DNA from: Verrucomicrobiaceae bacterium
GTDB lineage: Bacteria; Verrucomicrobiota; Verrucomicrobiia; Verrucomicrobiales; Verrucomicrobiaceae
Assembly (NCBI GenBank): GCA_024232965.1
Contig: JACKQF010000001.1
Span: forward strand, 310,001 to 374,000
Reading direction: 5' to 3'
Length of the DNA: 64,000 nt
Shown: piece by piece, positions 10,401 to 17,858 of the stretch
Position numbering within the stretch: position 1 is the stretch's first letter
How the letters are laid out: each line of letters opens with the position of its first letter
Made by a program: the position numbers and the translations under genes
The notes under the pieces: model-generated
Databases searched by the model: none
Seen by the model: the letters and a program-made list of their open reading frames with translations, nothing else
Told to the model about the DNA's origin: nothing

Positions 10401-10800
10401 TGTCTGCAGGTGGTTCTGCGCCGGAGACCAGTGGGATTTGCTGCCATTCGGTCTGGTAATCGGCCTTCGTTGTGTCGCCGTCGAAGGTAGCTCGAGCGAT
10501 CGTCACGACGGGCTCCTGTAGGCGTGGATCAGTCTGGCTCGGGTTTTGGTCGTGATGGTAAACGATGAAGTCATCTGACCATGTGGCGTTTCTCAAGACG
10601 GCGCTGACGCGATTGAAACCTGTGGTGACAGCGGTCTGCGCGCGGAAGGCTTCGTCGTAGTTGTCTGCACTGACAGTATCGCTGGAGACATTTGCAAAAA
10701 GACCAACGACCAACAGTGTCACAGCAGCTAAGGTGATGAGTGTCATCACCAGTGTGAAGCCGTGCCTGCGAGTGAAGAGGTGGGGAGGTGTCAGCTTCAT
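7393..10800 (-). CDS. Verru_Chthon cassette protein A; giant GspK-like prepilin-like protein
   Basis: The product is 1135 residues. The N-terminus carries a prepilin-type signal, RRHGFTLVMTLITLAAVTLL, with a basic leader, Gly before Phe and a hydrophobic helix. Unlike the three sister genes it lacks Glu at position +5 of the predicted mature protein (FTLVM). GspK-type minor pseudopilins show the same absence. Two stretches resemble the helix-hairpin motifs of GspK: KLNLNRVLEQ (about residue 400) and GQVNINTAPREVL (about 957). GspK is usually about 320 residues, so this copy is greatly expanded with unassigned beta-rich segments. It matches the description of TIGR-type 'Verru_Chthon cassette protein A' (large, restricted lineage). 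It starts 9 bp after the GspJ-like gene. Function in this lineage is undetermined; assignment to a pseudopilus tip is inference. Confidence 0.85.
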   Translation of the reverse strand: MKLTPPHLFTRRHGFTLVMTLITLAAVTLLVVGLFANVSSDTVSADNYDEAFRAQTAVTTGFNRVSAVLRNATWSDDFIVYHHDQNPSQTDPRLQEPVVTIARATFDGDTTKADYQTEWQQIPLVSGAEPPADTKGMLAVPKEPLQGKVDANGYTSPARNLPKRLPWQPKVSTWWETVYDESNPPKPIARYCYYVEDLQGSLSLDHVGNTDEAADATAADVLRDRHIREPFAISASSSSPATTNPHLWYRGQAPGMRTPDDDPKTDDSRWVNNQVALYNLIAPTLPVDDNDTAAQIDNFLIQARYLPVKGSTTQFASLLTGPEAWKAVVLQNNQQHPWQTWLRRTSPDAKVGKYPDPNAGRLAHDIARRLEEFTATGIQPYHELALIPAEAGVFANPREPKLNLNRVLEQIRRKQITNRQAVELIADHIERHLPSPDSISSTSLKGFGQRGGAFPYPGGVNATMDEDTCRNYIRSLAASMIDYADLDSLPTALFEGDDRLPSEQSSVPSDARYRGLDSFPLVSESFLMNNWVSRTTANNRLVIRFSLVFFAELWNMTNRPITATYQSEYSDNATLQAGTRNYQLRDSFDKIVSDQNEIVGEDGTRWVKLYEPKSDGSGEADTNKSQVTLLPNEYKVLGSRPIIFEFDAGPSTLTVNEITVQRDTTSFYRLRFNPNEDQQTPSLFGGLTAPDSLDQFWVIDRSGGGIERNERRPKYTPTDQRIQLTGTLPTYGYGVNNNFSANNSGDPRAAWHIQDTLAMVNYSNGASPWGRNYRSNVGDGKIYGVTKPSMWGDRGHDSAQGIVASTDTNHPFSAGILVKIKAPTAVEQAMGPTRISNAGRYFSVTELSNIYDPLFWDPNGGGAGNNPLTGDGAWQLFWDIGKQAKPSPLYSGGHTLRIGRPEHSLFRTKATDGQQEDRRLCASTLLDLFHCGIPTVGSPENDDNLRDLTGPLIRVMGQVNINTAPREVLRTLSAGELVSDPAIKPSLNTGTDHLQPPQGSEDEQADLIADAIIRARPFTSVSSVPENAVVSASDRRPVFGTPELYTHWKNGTSQWNDSAAEETFARLYNSSTVRSRNFRVFVTGQAIGAKRSDPTQVEVLSTRSRVFQVLVRPLRDPETGAINDQRVDITYEQDL

Positions 10801-10809
10801 GGCGGGGTA

Positions 10810-11694
10810 TCAGAAAGCTCCCAGATTGATTCGCTGCTGGCGCGTTTCGACGTCCACATCGTCAGTGAAATCGTCCGGCGTGATTTTTGGCCCCAACAAT
10901 TGACGGGTAAAGTTTCCGCGTGCCTGCCAATCGTCTCTGGACTTGAGCCGGGATGCGATGGCCTGGGTCGCCACGCGCAGCCGAATATCGATGGCTGCAG
11001 GGCGGTCATCGACTGGCCACTCGGGCAAGGTTGGGGCAATGAGCGAGGTAATTGAGCCGGGGTCGTTTTGCTGCTCAATGACGGCAGCGAGTGGTTTGGC
11101 GCGGAATTGAATCAGCTGATAGACAACGGGTTCTGCGCCCCCCAGTCCCTGTTCAATGGTCTGCCAATCGGTCTCGGTCAGCAGGGGTTGGTTGCTCTGG
11201 ATTGCCCGTTGTAGGAGGTAAAAGGTCTCTTGGGCGGAGAAGGCGCGTCGGTAGAGCTTCTGGCTGCTGCTGCCGTTGAAGTCGGCTGTAAATCCAGCGG
11301 TGTAGGCCACGAGAATCAGATTGCCAGCGTCGGCAGAAAAGGCTGTGTCCGTGCGGGTGCGACTGGCGCGCAGAAAGGCGATGCGATCAGACCCAAGGGT
11401 ATCTGCCGCTGCTTTGTAAACGAATCGAGGCAAGGGCGTGGTGGTGAGGTTTGAAGAGGTATCCTCAGGCAGAGCGCGATAAGAGCGCAGGTCTGCGCGG
11501 ATCAGATCCATGCCAGCGCGGGTTTCGAGTGTGGGCGACCGATCTCTTTGAGCCCCTGCATACGCGTTCAGACTGCCTGTCAGCATGGAGGCGAGCACGA
11601 CGAGTAGCATCCCGCTGATGGCCGTAGCGACCATGACCTCGATCAGAGTAAACGCGGCAGGGCTGTGCCGGTTATGGTGTCCAGAAGGTGTCAT
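10810..11694 (-). CDS. Verru_Chthon cassette protein C; GspJ/PilW-like prepilin-like protein
   Basis: The start is taken at 11694 (MTPSGHHNRHSPAAFTLIEV), which leaves a short basic leader before the prepilin peptidase site A/FTLIE, with Glu at +5, and a hydrophobic helix (about 16-40). The product is 294 residues. A start at 11835 would bury the signal behind 47 residues. The remaining 250 residues are beta-rich, as in minor pseudopilins of the GspJ/PilW type. The start overlaps the upstream B gene by 23 bp. The block order here is H-like, I-like, J-like, K-like, the same order as type II secretion minor pseudopilins. The cassette-family name is assigned from domain pattern and order, without a profile search. 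Confidence 0.83.
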   Translation of the reverse strand: MTPSGHHNRHSPAAFTLIEVMVATAISGMLLVVLASMLTGSLNAYAGAQRDRSPTLETRAGMDLIRADLRSYRALPEDTSSNLTTTPLPRFVYKAAADTLGSDRIAFLRASRTRTDTAFSADAGNLILVAYTAGFTADFNGSSSQKLYRRAFSAQETFYLLQRAIQSNQPLLTETDWQTIEQGLGGAEPVVYQLIQFRAKPLAAVIEQQNDPGSITSLIAPTLPEWPVDDRPAAIDIRLRVATQAIASRLKSRDDWQARGNFTRQLLGPKITPDDFTDDVDVETRQQRINLGAF

Positions 11695-12337
11695 AGCGGT
11701 AGATGCGGCGTTGGCCTGCGGGCGCAGATGCGGGTGACTCGATTTTGAGGCGGACGCGGGTAGTGCGCATCGTCGGCGGGGGCATGTCTGGCGAAGGGGC
11801 GCCCTCAGTATTCGCGAAAGCATACAAACTGCCACCGAGCGGCTTTGCGTCTTCGAGTTTTGTGATGGAGGCGACCTGTGCAGGACCCGACGAGATGGCC
11901 AGAGTGGTCTCGTCTATTCCGTCAATGCTGACGAGCCAACCTGCCTGTGCATCGGAGGCCCCCGAAGCGTAAACACTGGGCGAGTTAGATGCCGAAGGTT
12001 GCATGTTCTGCGCCAAAGGATTGCCGCCGAGGTCGTAGAGCAGCACCATCTGCGGAATTGCAGGCCCGACCGCGGGATGAAGCGGGCGGGTGCGTCGCTC
12101 GTCATCTGCTTTGGCTGGTGTGATCAACCGACCAATGGAGAGATCGTGCACGATATCTTGGGCGATGATCATTGCGCGGCCTTTCAGCCGACTGTCTTGG
12201 CTTGACTGGAGGCTCATCGCCAGGAGGCTGAGCACGGCCATGGCTGCGGAGGAGATGATGCCGATAGACATCACGGTCTCCGTGAGCGTGAAGCCGCGTG
12301 GAATTCGTCGAGCGGTTACCTGCGGGTGCGTTTTCAT
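11672..12337 (-). CDS. Verru_Chthon cassette protein B; GspI/PilV-like prepilin-like protein
   Basis: The product is 221 residues. The leader MKTHPQVTARRIPRG is followed by FTLTETVMSIGIISSAAM, a class III prepilin cleavage site with Glu at +5 and a hydrophobic helix. The soluble part contains Pro-rich and Ala/Ser-rich linkers. The short size and position after the GspH-like gene fit GspI/PilV. Its ATG overlaps the stop of the upstream D gene (ATGA, 12334-12337), a classic coupled junction. It probably forms the pseudopilus tip with the neighbouring genes, by analogy with type II secretion. Confidence 0.82.
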   Translation of the reverse strand: MKTHPQVTARRIPRGFTLTETVMSIGIISSAAMAVLSLLAMSLQSSQDSRLKGRAMIIAQDIVHDLSIGRLITPAKADDERRTRPLHPAVGPAIPQMVLLYDLGGNPLAQNMQPSASNSPSVYASGASDAQAGWLVSIDGIDETTLAISSGPAQVASITKLEDAKPLGGSLYAFANTEGAPSPDMPPPTMRTTRVRLKIESPASAPAGQRRIYRYDTFWTP

Positions 12338-13029
12338 TGTACTGTGACGGTCCGGCCTGTGGCTGGGCGGATTTCAATCCAATGGATGTTTTTGGGTTCG
12401 CCGATGCTCGCGAGTTGAGCCTCGTTCACGACGGCAATAAAATAGGGGCCTGCGGCGGCTGGACGCGCTGGGTCCATGGACTCTGTGGCTGGGAAAGTGA
12501 TCTCGCCCAAGTCATTGAAGACGATGCCCCAGTAGGTGTCATCGGTGTCGGCATCCGATGTGAGTGAAGGGATCTGAAAATCTTCGATCCGACGTTGCGC
12601 TAAAGTCAGGAGGGCGGTCCCTGGAATGTTGGCGGCGGGCGCACGCCCCCAGAGGGCAGCCCCTGCAGGCAGTCTTTGCCAAATCATTGACTTCGTGCCG
12701 CCTCCAGACTGGACCAGGCCAAACTCACGCACAGCAGATTTGCCAAACCCATCGGCGGCCTCGCGGAAGGCGATCATCCTTGGTTCCCCGGAGCGCATCG
12801 CATCGCTGCGCGCCTGTTCGATGGCGCCGACGATGGTGTCTGCTGCGACATCCAGTGATTTTGCTCCCAGAGAAGAAAAGAGGCCTCCCGTCACGGCAAG
12901 CAGCACCGACATGACAGCGAGGACTGCGAGAATTTCGATCAGCGTAAACGCGGGTCGTCGCGACGACCGAGTCTCTCGGAGCGCTATTCCTACTGTCGTC
13001 GCACAGGGGGTGTCCTGATTGTGTGGCAT
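12334..13029 (-). CDS. Verru_Chthon cassette protein D; GspH-like prepilin-like protein
   Basis: The start is taken at 13029 (MPHNQDTP); 231 residues. The upstream extension to 13158 is unlikely because it overlaps the divergent promoter region. A 25-residue leader ends SSRRPA, followed by FTLIEILAVLAVMSVLLAV, the prepilin cleavage site with Glu at +5. Next comes DTIVGAIEQARSDAMRSG, a helix typical of GspH/FimT, where two helical turns carry the 'ARSDA' pattern. It is the first gene of the minus-strand cassette and shares a 203-bp divergent promoter region with the DUF1592 gene at 13233. No dedicated ATPase, platform protein or prepilin peptidase lies in the window, so these must be supplied elsewhere. 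Confidence 0.83.
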   Translation of the reverse strand: MPHNQDTPCATTVGIALRETRSSRRPAFTLIEILAVLAVMSVLLAVTGGLFSSLGAKSLDVAADTIVGAIEQARSDAMRSGEPRMIAFREAADGFGKSAVREFGLVQSGGGTKSMIWQRLPAGAALWGRAPAANIPGTALLTLAQRRIEDFQIPSLTSDADTDDTYWGIVFNDLGEITFPATESMDPARPAAAGPYFIAVVNEAQLASIGEPKNIHWIEIRPATGRTVTVQ

Positions 13030-13232
13030 GACATTGATGGTGGAGGGATGGCCGCGGGCGCCGCCAAAGCTCCACTCATGAGTATTGCCTGACGCAAGGA
13101 TCGTGCCATTCCTCCAGTGTGCCAATTCTGTTGAATGGGGCGCAGGTCGCCACGACATCGTGGAAATCTATTTTCGAGTTTCACCGTATTAGTCACAGCC
13201 GTCACTGCCGCTGTGGTGCGATTTCACCCCCG

Positions 13233-15977
13233 ATGTTTTTCCTCTCTTCACATTCTGTTCGGTTCGTTAGCTTCTTCGTTCTCTTGATACAGCCGTTGCC
13301 ACTGTTGGCCGCAGAGCGGGGGCAGGATCAGTATGAAAAGCGCATCCGTCCTCTGTTGGTAAAGTATTGCGGAGATTGTCACTCGGATGGTGTTGCCAAG
13401 GGGGACTATGCCTTTGACGAGTACGCGGACTACACGTCGCTGCTGGGGGACTTCCGCGCTTGGGATCATTTGCGACAGCAAGTGGCGACGCATGTGATGC
13501 CTCCAGAGAAAAAAGACAAGCCTTCCCTGGTGGAGCGGGATGAGATCGTCGCCTGGATTGAGGACACGATTTTCTGGACAGACCCAGCGAAGCCTGATCC
13601 TGGCCATGTGACGGCTCGCCGGCTGAACCGAACGGAGTACAATAATACCGTTCGCGATTTGCTGTATTTGGACACGCGCCCCGCTGATCAGTTTCCGCCG
13701 GATGACACAGGCTACGGTTTTGATAACATTGGAGACGTGCTTTCGCTGTCGCCGATCCTGATGGAGAAGTGTGTGCGTGCAGCTGGCGATCTGTCTGCGG
13801 CAGCGTTGAAGGTGAAGCCTGCGGATAAGATGAGCGTGGTTCTGGATGCGGGCAAATTCTGGAATCACAAAGGCGCCACCACAGAGACGGATGCGATCCG
13901 CTGGTTCTACAATGATGCGACGGCGGCGACGAAATTCACTGCACCCGTTGCGGGCACGTATGACCTGACCTTGAGTGTGAGTGCGGCGCAGGCAGGCACC
14001 GAATCTGCGCGAATGGTGGTGCAGATTTCCGAGGCGGACACGACGTTGGACCTTGGTAGCTTCGACGTGAAGTCTGAGTTCGCCGGGCCCAAGACGAAGT
14101 GGCAGATGGTCGTGGTGCCGGTAAGGGTCTCCGCTGGCGAGCACCGCATTTATGTGCGGTTTGCGAACGATTTCGCCGATCCTGCTGAGAAGAATCCAGC
14201 TCGGAGAGATCGCAATCTTGCTGTAAAGGAAGTGCGCGTCTCCGGGCCCCGCGGCCTGATGCCTCCGCAACCCGGGCGTTTCCTCACTTGGCTGCTGGAC
14301 GGAAAGTCTGCGGGCTTGCCGGGCGTGGCGCTCTCAGGTGAGGACTTTCAAAAGGGCGAGGGCACGTCTGTCCGGGACACGGGATCGATTCTATTGGCGG
14401 GCAACGGATCGGTAAAGGTGCCGTTGGAGATCACGGAGGTTGGAAAGTATCGCATCGTGATCAAGGCGGGCGCGCAGCAGGCGGGTACGGACTTTGCACA
14501 GTTTGATGTGGATGTGGCGGGGCAAAAAGTCGGTCCATTTTCCATTAAGGCGAAGGATCAGGCCCCGGAATGGTTTACCACTGAGATCGACCTTCCAGTA
14601 GGTAAGCACGAACTCGCGGTGCGTTTCTTGAACGATTTCTATGACGAGAAAACCCACGCTGATCGCAATCTGTGGGTGCATCAGGCGCGGGTCGAGGGAC
14701 CTCTGACGGCCCAGGTGCTTGGCGAAGCTGATGTCGTGAGCATGACCCTGAGAATGGCGGAAAGGTTGTTCCGTCGCCCTCTGAACGATGAGCAAAAGAA
14801 GATGTGGACTGGTCTCGCTTCCAGCGCCGTGAAGGAAGGGGAGGCACCTCTGGATGCTTTGGGCTTGATGCTGGAAGGGATTTTGATTTCCCCGTCGTTT
14901 TTGTTTCATGCGATGCCCTCGACCATCGGTGAGGCAAAAAACGGCTCGGCTTTGATCGATGAGTTCAGCTTGGCGGAGCGATTGTCCTACTTCCTCTGGT
15001 CAGCGCCGCCCGACGCGCGGCTGTTGGATCTAGCTGCGAAGGGGCAGTTGCGTCAGCAGCTAACCCCGGAGGTGCAGCGGATGGTCCAGGACTGGCGTGC
15101 CTGGGCATTGACTGAAAACTTCGCAGGCCAATGGCTGCAACTGCGCGACATGGATATCGTATCGAGGGACACCCGTCAGTTTCCGGAGTTCAAGGGCGGG
15201 ATTGCGTATGCAATGAAGCGGGAGACTCAAATGTTCTTCAATCACATCCTGCGGGGGAACCGTAGCGTCCTGGAGTTTTTGGACGGGGACTACACTTTTG
15301 TGAATGAGCGTCTGGCACGCTTTTACGGACTGTCGGGCGCGAAAGGGAAGGGAGATACCTTCGTGGAAGTGTCGCTGAAGGGGACTCCGCGAAAGGGTGT
15401 GCTCACGCAAGGCAGTATTCTAACCCTGACATCGAATCCGACTCGAACATCCCCGGTGAAACGCGGGAAGTTTTTGTTGGAGAACATCCTGGGCACCCCA
15501 CCACCGCCAGCTCCAGGCGGAGTGCCACCGCTGGATGAGAAGAAGGTGCGCCAGTCTGGATTGACGTTGCGGGAGCAGTTCGCGGAGCATCGCAGCAACG
15601 CCTCCTGTGCAGGTTGTCACGCTTTTCTGGACCCCATGGGATTTGCCTTTGAGAACTACGATGCGGTTGGCCGTTGGCGCGATCAAGAAAAGGGTCATGC
15701 GATCGATGCGACAGGGAGTCTCGTGCGCGGGCAGCAGTTCAAGGATCTCCAGGATCTAGTGCAGATCCTGACTCGTGACTTGAGTGGTGAGGTTATCACG
15801 AATCTGGCAGAGCATCTCCTAACCTATGCGCTAGGTCGCGGTCCCAGCTATGCGGACCGTCATGCGCTCGATGAGATCGTGTCCAAGACCCGTAAAGCTG
15901 GGGATGGCCTTCAGTCGATGGTCATCGCGATCTGCGAAAGCGTACCGTTTCAGAGAGTGCGCGTCGGGGACAGATGA
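13233..15977 (+). CDS. Secreted PSCyt1/DUF1587/DUF1592/DUF1595/DUF1588/DUF1585 protein with xylan-binding-like modules
   Basis: The start is taken at 13233 (MFFLSSHSVRFVSFFVLLIQ), giving a signal peptide that ends LLAA; 914 residues. A PSCyt1 haem-binding motif CGDCH lies at 46-50, followed by a DUF1587-type region (RRLNRTEYNNTVRDLLYLDT). Two related beta-sandwich modules follow (about 230-345 and 385-495; both contain 'G..KY/TYDL' and end 'DRNLxVxxxRVxGP'), resembling calcium-dependent xylan-binding CBMs. DUF1595, DUF1592, DUF1588 (second haem motif CAGCH at 792-796, then DPMGFAFENYDAVG) and DUF1585 complete the chain. These proteins are extracytoplasmic and common in Planctomycetota/Verrucomicrobiota; a role in polysaccharide oxidation is suggested but unproven. 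The usual next gene, a DUF1552 protein, is absent. Confidence 0.88.
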   Translation: MFFLSSHSVRFVSFFVLLIQPLPLLAAERGQDQYEKRIRPLLVKYCGDCHSDGVAKGDYAFDEYADYTSLLGDFRAWDHLRQQVATHVMPPEKKDKPSLVERDEIVAWIEDTIFWTDPAKPDPGHVTARRLNRTEYNNTVRDLLYLDTRPADQFPPDDTGYGFDNIGDVLSLSPILMEKCVRAAGDLSAAALKVKPADKMSVVLDAGKFWNHKGATTETDAIRWFYNDATAATKFTAPVAGTYDLTLSVSAAQAGTESARMVVQISEADTTLDLGSFDVKSEFAGPKTKWQMVVVPVRVSAGEHRIYVRFANDFADPAEKNPARRDRNLAVKEVRVSGPRGLMPPQPGRFLTWLLDGKSAGLPGVALSGEDFQKGEGTSVRDTGSILLAGNGSVKVPLEITEVGKYRIVIKAGAQQAGTDFAQFDVDVAGQKVGPFSIKAKDQAPEWFTTEIDLPVGKHELAVRFLNDFYDEKTHADRNLWVHQARVEGPLTAQVLGEADVVSMTLRMAERLFRRPLNDEQKKMWTGLASSAVKEGEAPLDALGLMLEGILISPSFLFHAMPSTIGEAKNGSALIDEFSLAERLSYFLWSAPPDARLLDLAAKGQLRQQLTPEVQRMVQDWRAWALTENFAGQWLQLRDMDIVSRDTRQFPEFKGGIAYAMKRETQMFFNHILRGNRSVLEFLDGDYTFVNERLARFYGLSGAKGKGDTFVEVSLKGTPRKGVLTQGSILTLTSNPTRTSPVKRGKFLLENILGTPPPPAPGGVPPLDEKKVRQSGLTLREQFAEHRSNASCAGCHAFLDPMGFAFENYDAVGRWRDQEKGHAIDATGSLVRGQQFKDLQDLVQILTRDLSGEVITNLAEHLLTYALGRGPSYADRHALDEIVSKTRKAGDGLQSMVIAICESVPFQRVRVGDR

Positions 15978-16342
15978 GAGGACCGTCCAGACTTCTGCTA
16001 ATACCAAGGTTCATCATCCTTGTTGCTTTTGTCGTCTGATGTCGGGCTGCGATCGCAGTTGGCGAAGACAACAAATCCGACAATCCGACATTTGGTGATA
16101 TTGGTCCATTTGATTGACTTGGTGTTCAATTGATTATCTTTATGAAAACAGGGCTATTGTTCTGAAAATTAGATAATTTTCAGTGGTGTGGTGGGATGTT
16201 TTGTTTGGGGCGGAAATCACCTCTGGAAATTACAGAATGGGCTTAAAACTTTATGGTTAGTTATACGGATAAATCTTGATGCGAGCTGACACATGAATTT
16301 GAATGGTGCTGCTGTTTCAATCGCTAATTCGAATTCACTCTT
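15978..16342 (+). promoter_or_regulatory. AT-rich intergenic region with tandem repeat and 22-bp palindrome
   Basis: This 365-bp gap is much richer in A+T than the genes around it. It holds an exact 8-bp tandem repeat, AATCCGAC twice (16074-16089), a possible promoter (TTGACT at 16114-16119 and TATCTT at 16135-16140, with a short 15-bp spacer), and a perfect inverted repeat CTGAAAATTA-GA-TAATTTTCAG at 16162-16183. The palindrome is upstream of an HTH protein gene, so an autoregulatory operator is plausible. No coding potential is seen. Confidence 0.4.
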
Positions 16343-17128
16343 ATGCCTGCCGTCGCACCCTCTCCCGTCCCCTCCGTTGGCGAAGCTTTGCGCGAGTTTT
16401 TGAACTTGAAGGGCACTACTCAGGTTAAGGCTGCCCAGACGATGGGGATCAGCCGCGGTCACCTCAATGAGATCATCGGCGGTGAGGAAGACTTGTCCGC
16501 AGACATCATGCTGAAGTTGCATCACCACTTCGGTGTGGCGCCAGGTTACTGGACGACAATCCGACAGCAGCATGAGCAATACTTGGCGTCTCCTGAAGGC
16601 CGAGCCTTTGTGCGGAAGCGCACGGACAATAAGGTGGTGGAGGCGCTGGAGCTCTCGATCACGCGCTTGCTGGCAGATCATCAGATCGAGTATGCGGTGA
16701 GGGAAAACTACCTGAACATTGAGCCCTTTCAGCCAGCCCAACTGACCTGCACATCTTACATTCTTACACTGGGCGAGGTTGGATTGGTGACAATGCCCAA
16801 TGAGCAAAGTGGGGATCGGGTGCCAGTAGCCCTGAAACCGAACTACGATCTTCCTGCGGGTGCCTTTGTGACGATCAGTTGCCGCGAGCATTTGCGCATC
16901 CCGGGCCGGTTGCGCGGAATGTTGGTGAGCCCGGATGATCGCTTTGTGGGGCCGCGTCTTGTTTTGCACATGAAGCGCATTGTGTCTCCGGGCCACACGG
17001 GACCGATCACGGTGACGATCGAGAATCGCAGCTCGCGTCCGGTTCCATTGCGGTTGGGCGAGTCCGTCGCCCACGTCGAATTTGAATTTCTCTCTTCTGA
17101 CCCCGTCCGCCTCGTCGAGGACACCTAA
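16343..17128 (+). CDS. HigA-like HTH fused to dCTP deaminase/dUTPase-like domain
   Basis: The product is 261 residues. Residues about 12-70 form an XRE/HigA-type helix-turn-helix (TQVKAAQTMGISRGHLNEII). Residues about 122-258 look like a dCTP deaminase/dUTPase fold: IEPFQP...SYILTLGE (127-145) matches the N-terminal signature, and IVSPGHTGPITVTIEN (213-228), then LRLGESVAHVEF, matches the C-terminal core. In E. coli Dcd the catalytic Glu lies in PGWSG-x3-E; aligned here it is Thr225, and the Ser/Arg active-site segment is also not evident. The domain may therefore bind a nucleotide without deaminating it, and the protein may be a nucleotide-responsive regulator. That is inference. The gene lies 31 bp before an unknown gene on the same strand and downstream of a palindrome. 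Confidence 0.75.
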   Translation: MPAVAPSPVPSVGEALREFLNLKGTTQVKAAQTMGISRGHLNEIIGGEEDLSADIMLKLHHHFGVAPGYWTTIRQQHEQYLASPEGRAFVRKRTDNKVVEALELSITRLLADHQIEYAVRENYLNIEPFQPAQLTCTSYILTLGEVGLVTMPNEQSGDRVPVALKPNYDLPAGAFVTISCREHLRIPGRLRGMLVSPDDRFVGPRLVLHMKRIVSPGHTGPITVTIENRSSRPVPLRLGESVAHVEFEFLSSDPVRLVEDT

Positions 17129-17159
17129 CCTTTCTCTCTCAAACACAACACACATTGCC

Positions 17160-17849
17160 ATGGGAGAATTCCACACACCGCCACCTGCTAACACCTCACC
17201 CGCTATCCCTCCGATGACCACACTTCGCCCGATCAATCCGGAAGACATTGAGCTTCCTCCTGGCACTGCATCTCAACTGCGGAGCTATCTTGAATCAGAG
17301 CCGTTTTTGGATCTGACGCACCGTCTCTTCAATGATCTATGCACTTTGCATGTACGTGCGACGCCTGCGCCGCTGCTACAGAACGAGCAGATGGCGGTGC
17401 TAAGTGGCGGTGGAGAGGCTGAGTGGGATGATGCAGCCCAGTGGATGGCGTTGAGTCAGGCCTTCATCCTCGCGCGCGGCACCCATTCTGACAGTGCGAT
17501 CTGGGACGAGTCCCTGCCGCCGGAGTATTACGGTGTGGCATTCATCTGTAGCGATGAGGCTGACATGGGCTGCAGTATGCTTAACTGCTCCATGGAGGTG
17601 TTGCATAATTTGCTGTCCGATTATTTCAAGATGCGGACACATCGTCTGGAGCGCTTTGGGTTTTCCCACACGGCGTCAAACGTGAGTGGGATGCCAATCG
17701 GTGACTCCCGTTACTTGGTGAGTTCTGTCTTCCGTTTCCAGTTTGATGGTTTCGAAGCGGAAGAGGTACGCATGGTCCTGGCGGAATTCATGAAACGCCT
17801 GCCGACCGCAGTGCATCTGTTCACGGCGAGTTCTGGCCTCGCTTGGTAA
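17160..17849 (+). CDS. Conserved-looking cytoplasmic protein of unknown function, partner of HTH/Dcd-like gene
   Basis: The product is 229 residues from ATG 17160 (MGEFHTPPP); an alternative start at 17214 (MTTLRPINPEDIELP) removes a Pro-rich stretch. There is no signal peptide or membrane segment. The chain looks alpha/beta, with two Cys near the middle (DMGCSMLNCSMEV). I recognise no family. It begins 31 bp after the HTH/Dcd-like gene, so the two are probably cotranscribed, and it converges with the small membrane protein gene (9-bp gap). Its function may be linked to the regulator, but nothing in the sequence specifies it. Confidence 0.75.
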   Translation: MGEFHTPPPANTSPAIPPMTTLRPINPEDIELPPGTASQLRSYLESEPFLDLTHRLFNDLCTLHVRATPAPLLQNEQMAVLSGGGEAEWDDAAQWMALSQAFILARGTHSDSAIWDESLPPEYYGVAFICSDEADMGCSMLNCSMEVLHNLLSDYFKMRTHRLERFGFSHTASNVSGMPIGDSRYLVSSVFRFQFDGFEAEEVRMVLAEFMKRLPTAVHLFTASSGLAW

Positions 17850-17858
17850 GCCTGTCTG

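Noticed and set aside
13248..14270. 340-codon minus-strand frame
   Set aside because: Antisense to the DUF1592 protein; His/Arg-rich shadow composition.
16343..17128. HigA antitoxin of a toxin-antitoxin pair
   Set aside because: No HigB-like toxin lies upstream, and a full Dcd-like domain follows the HTH.
16217..17266. 349-codon minus-strand frame
   Set aside because: Antisense to the HTH/Dcd-like gene, which has recognisable motifs in the plus frame.
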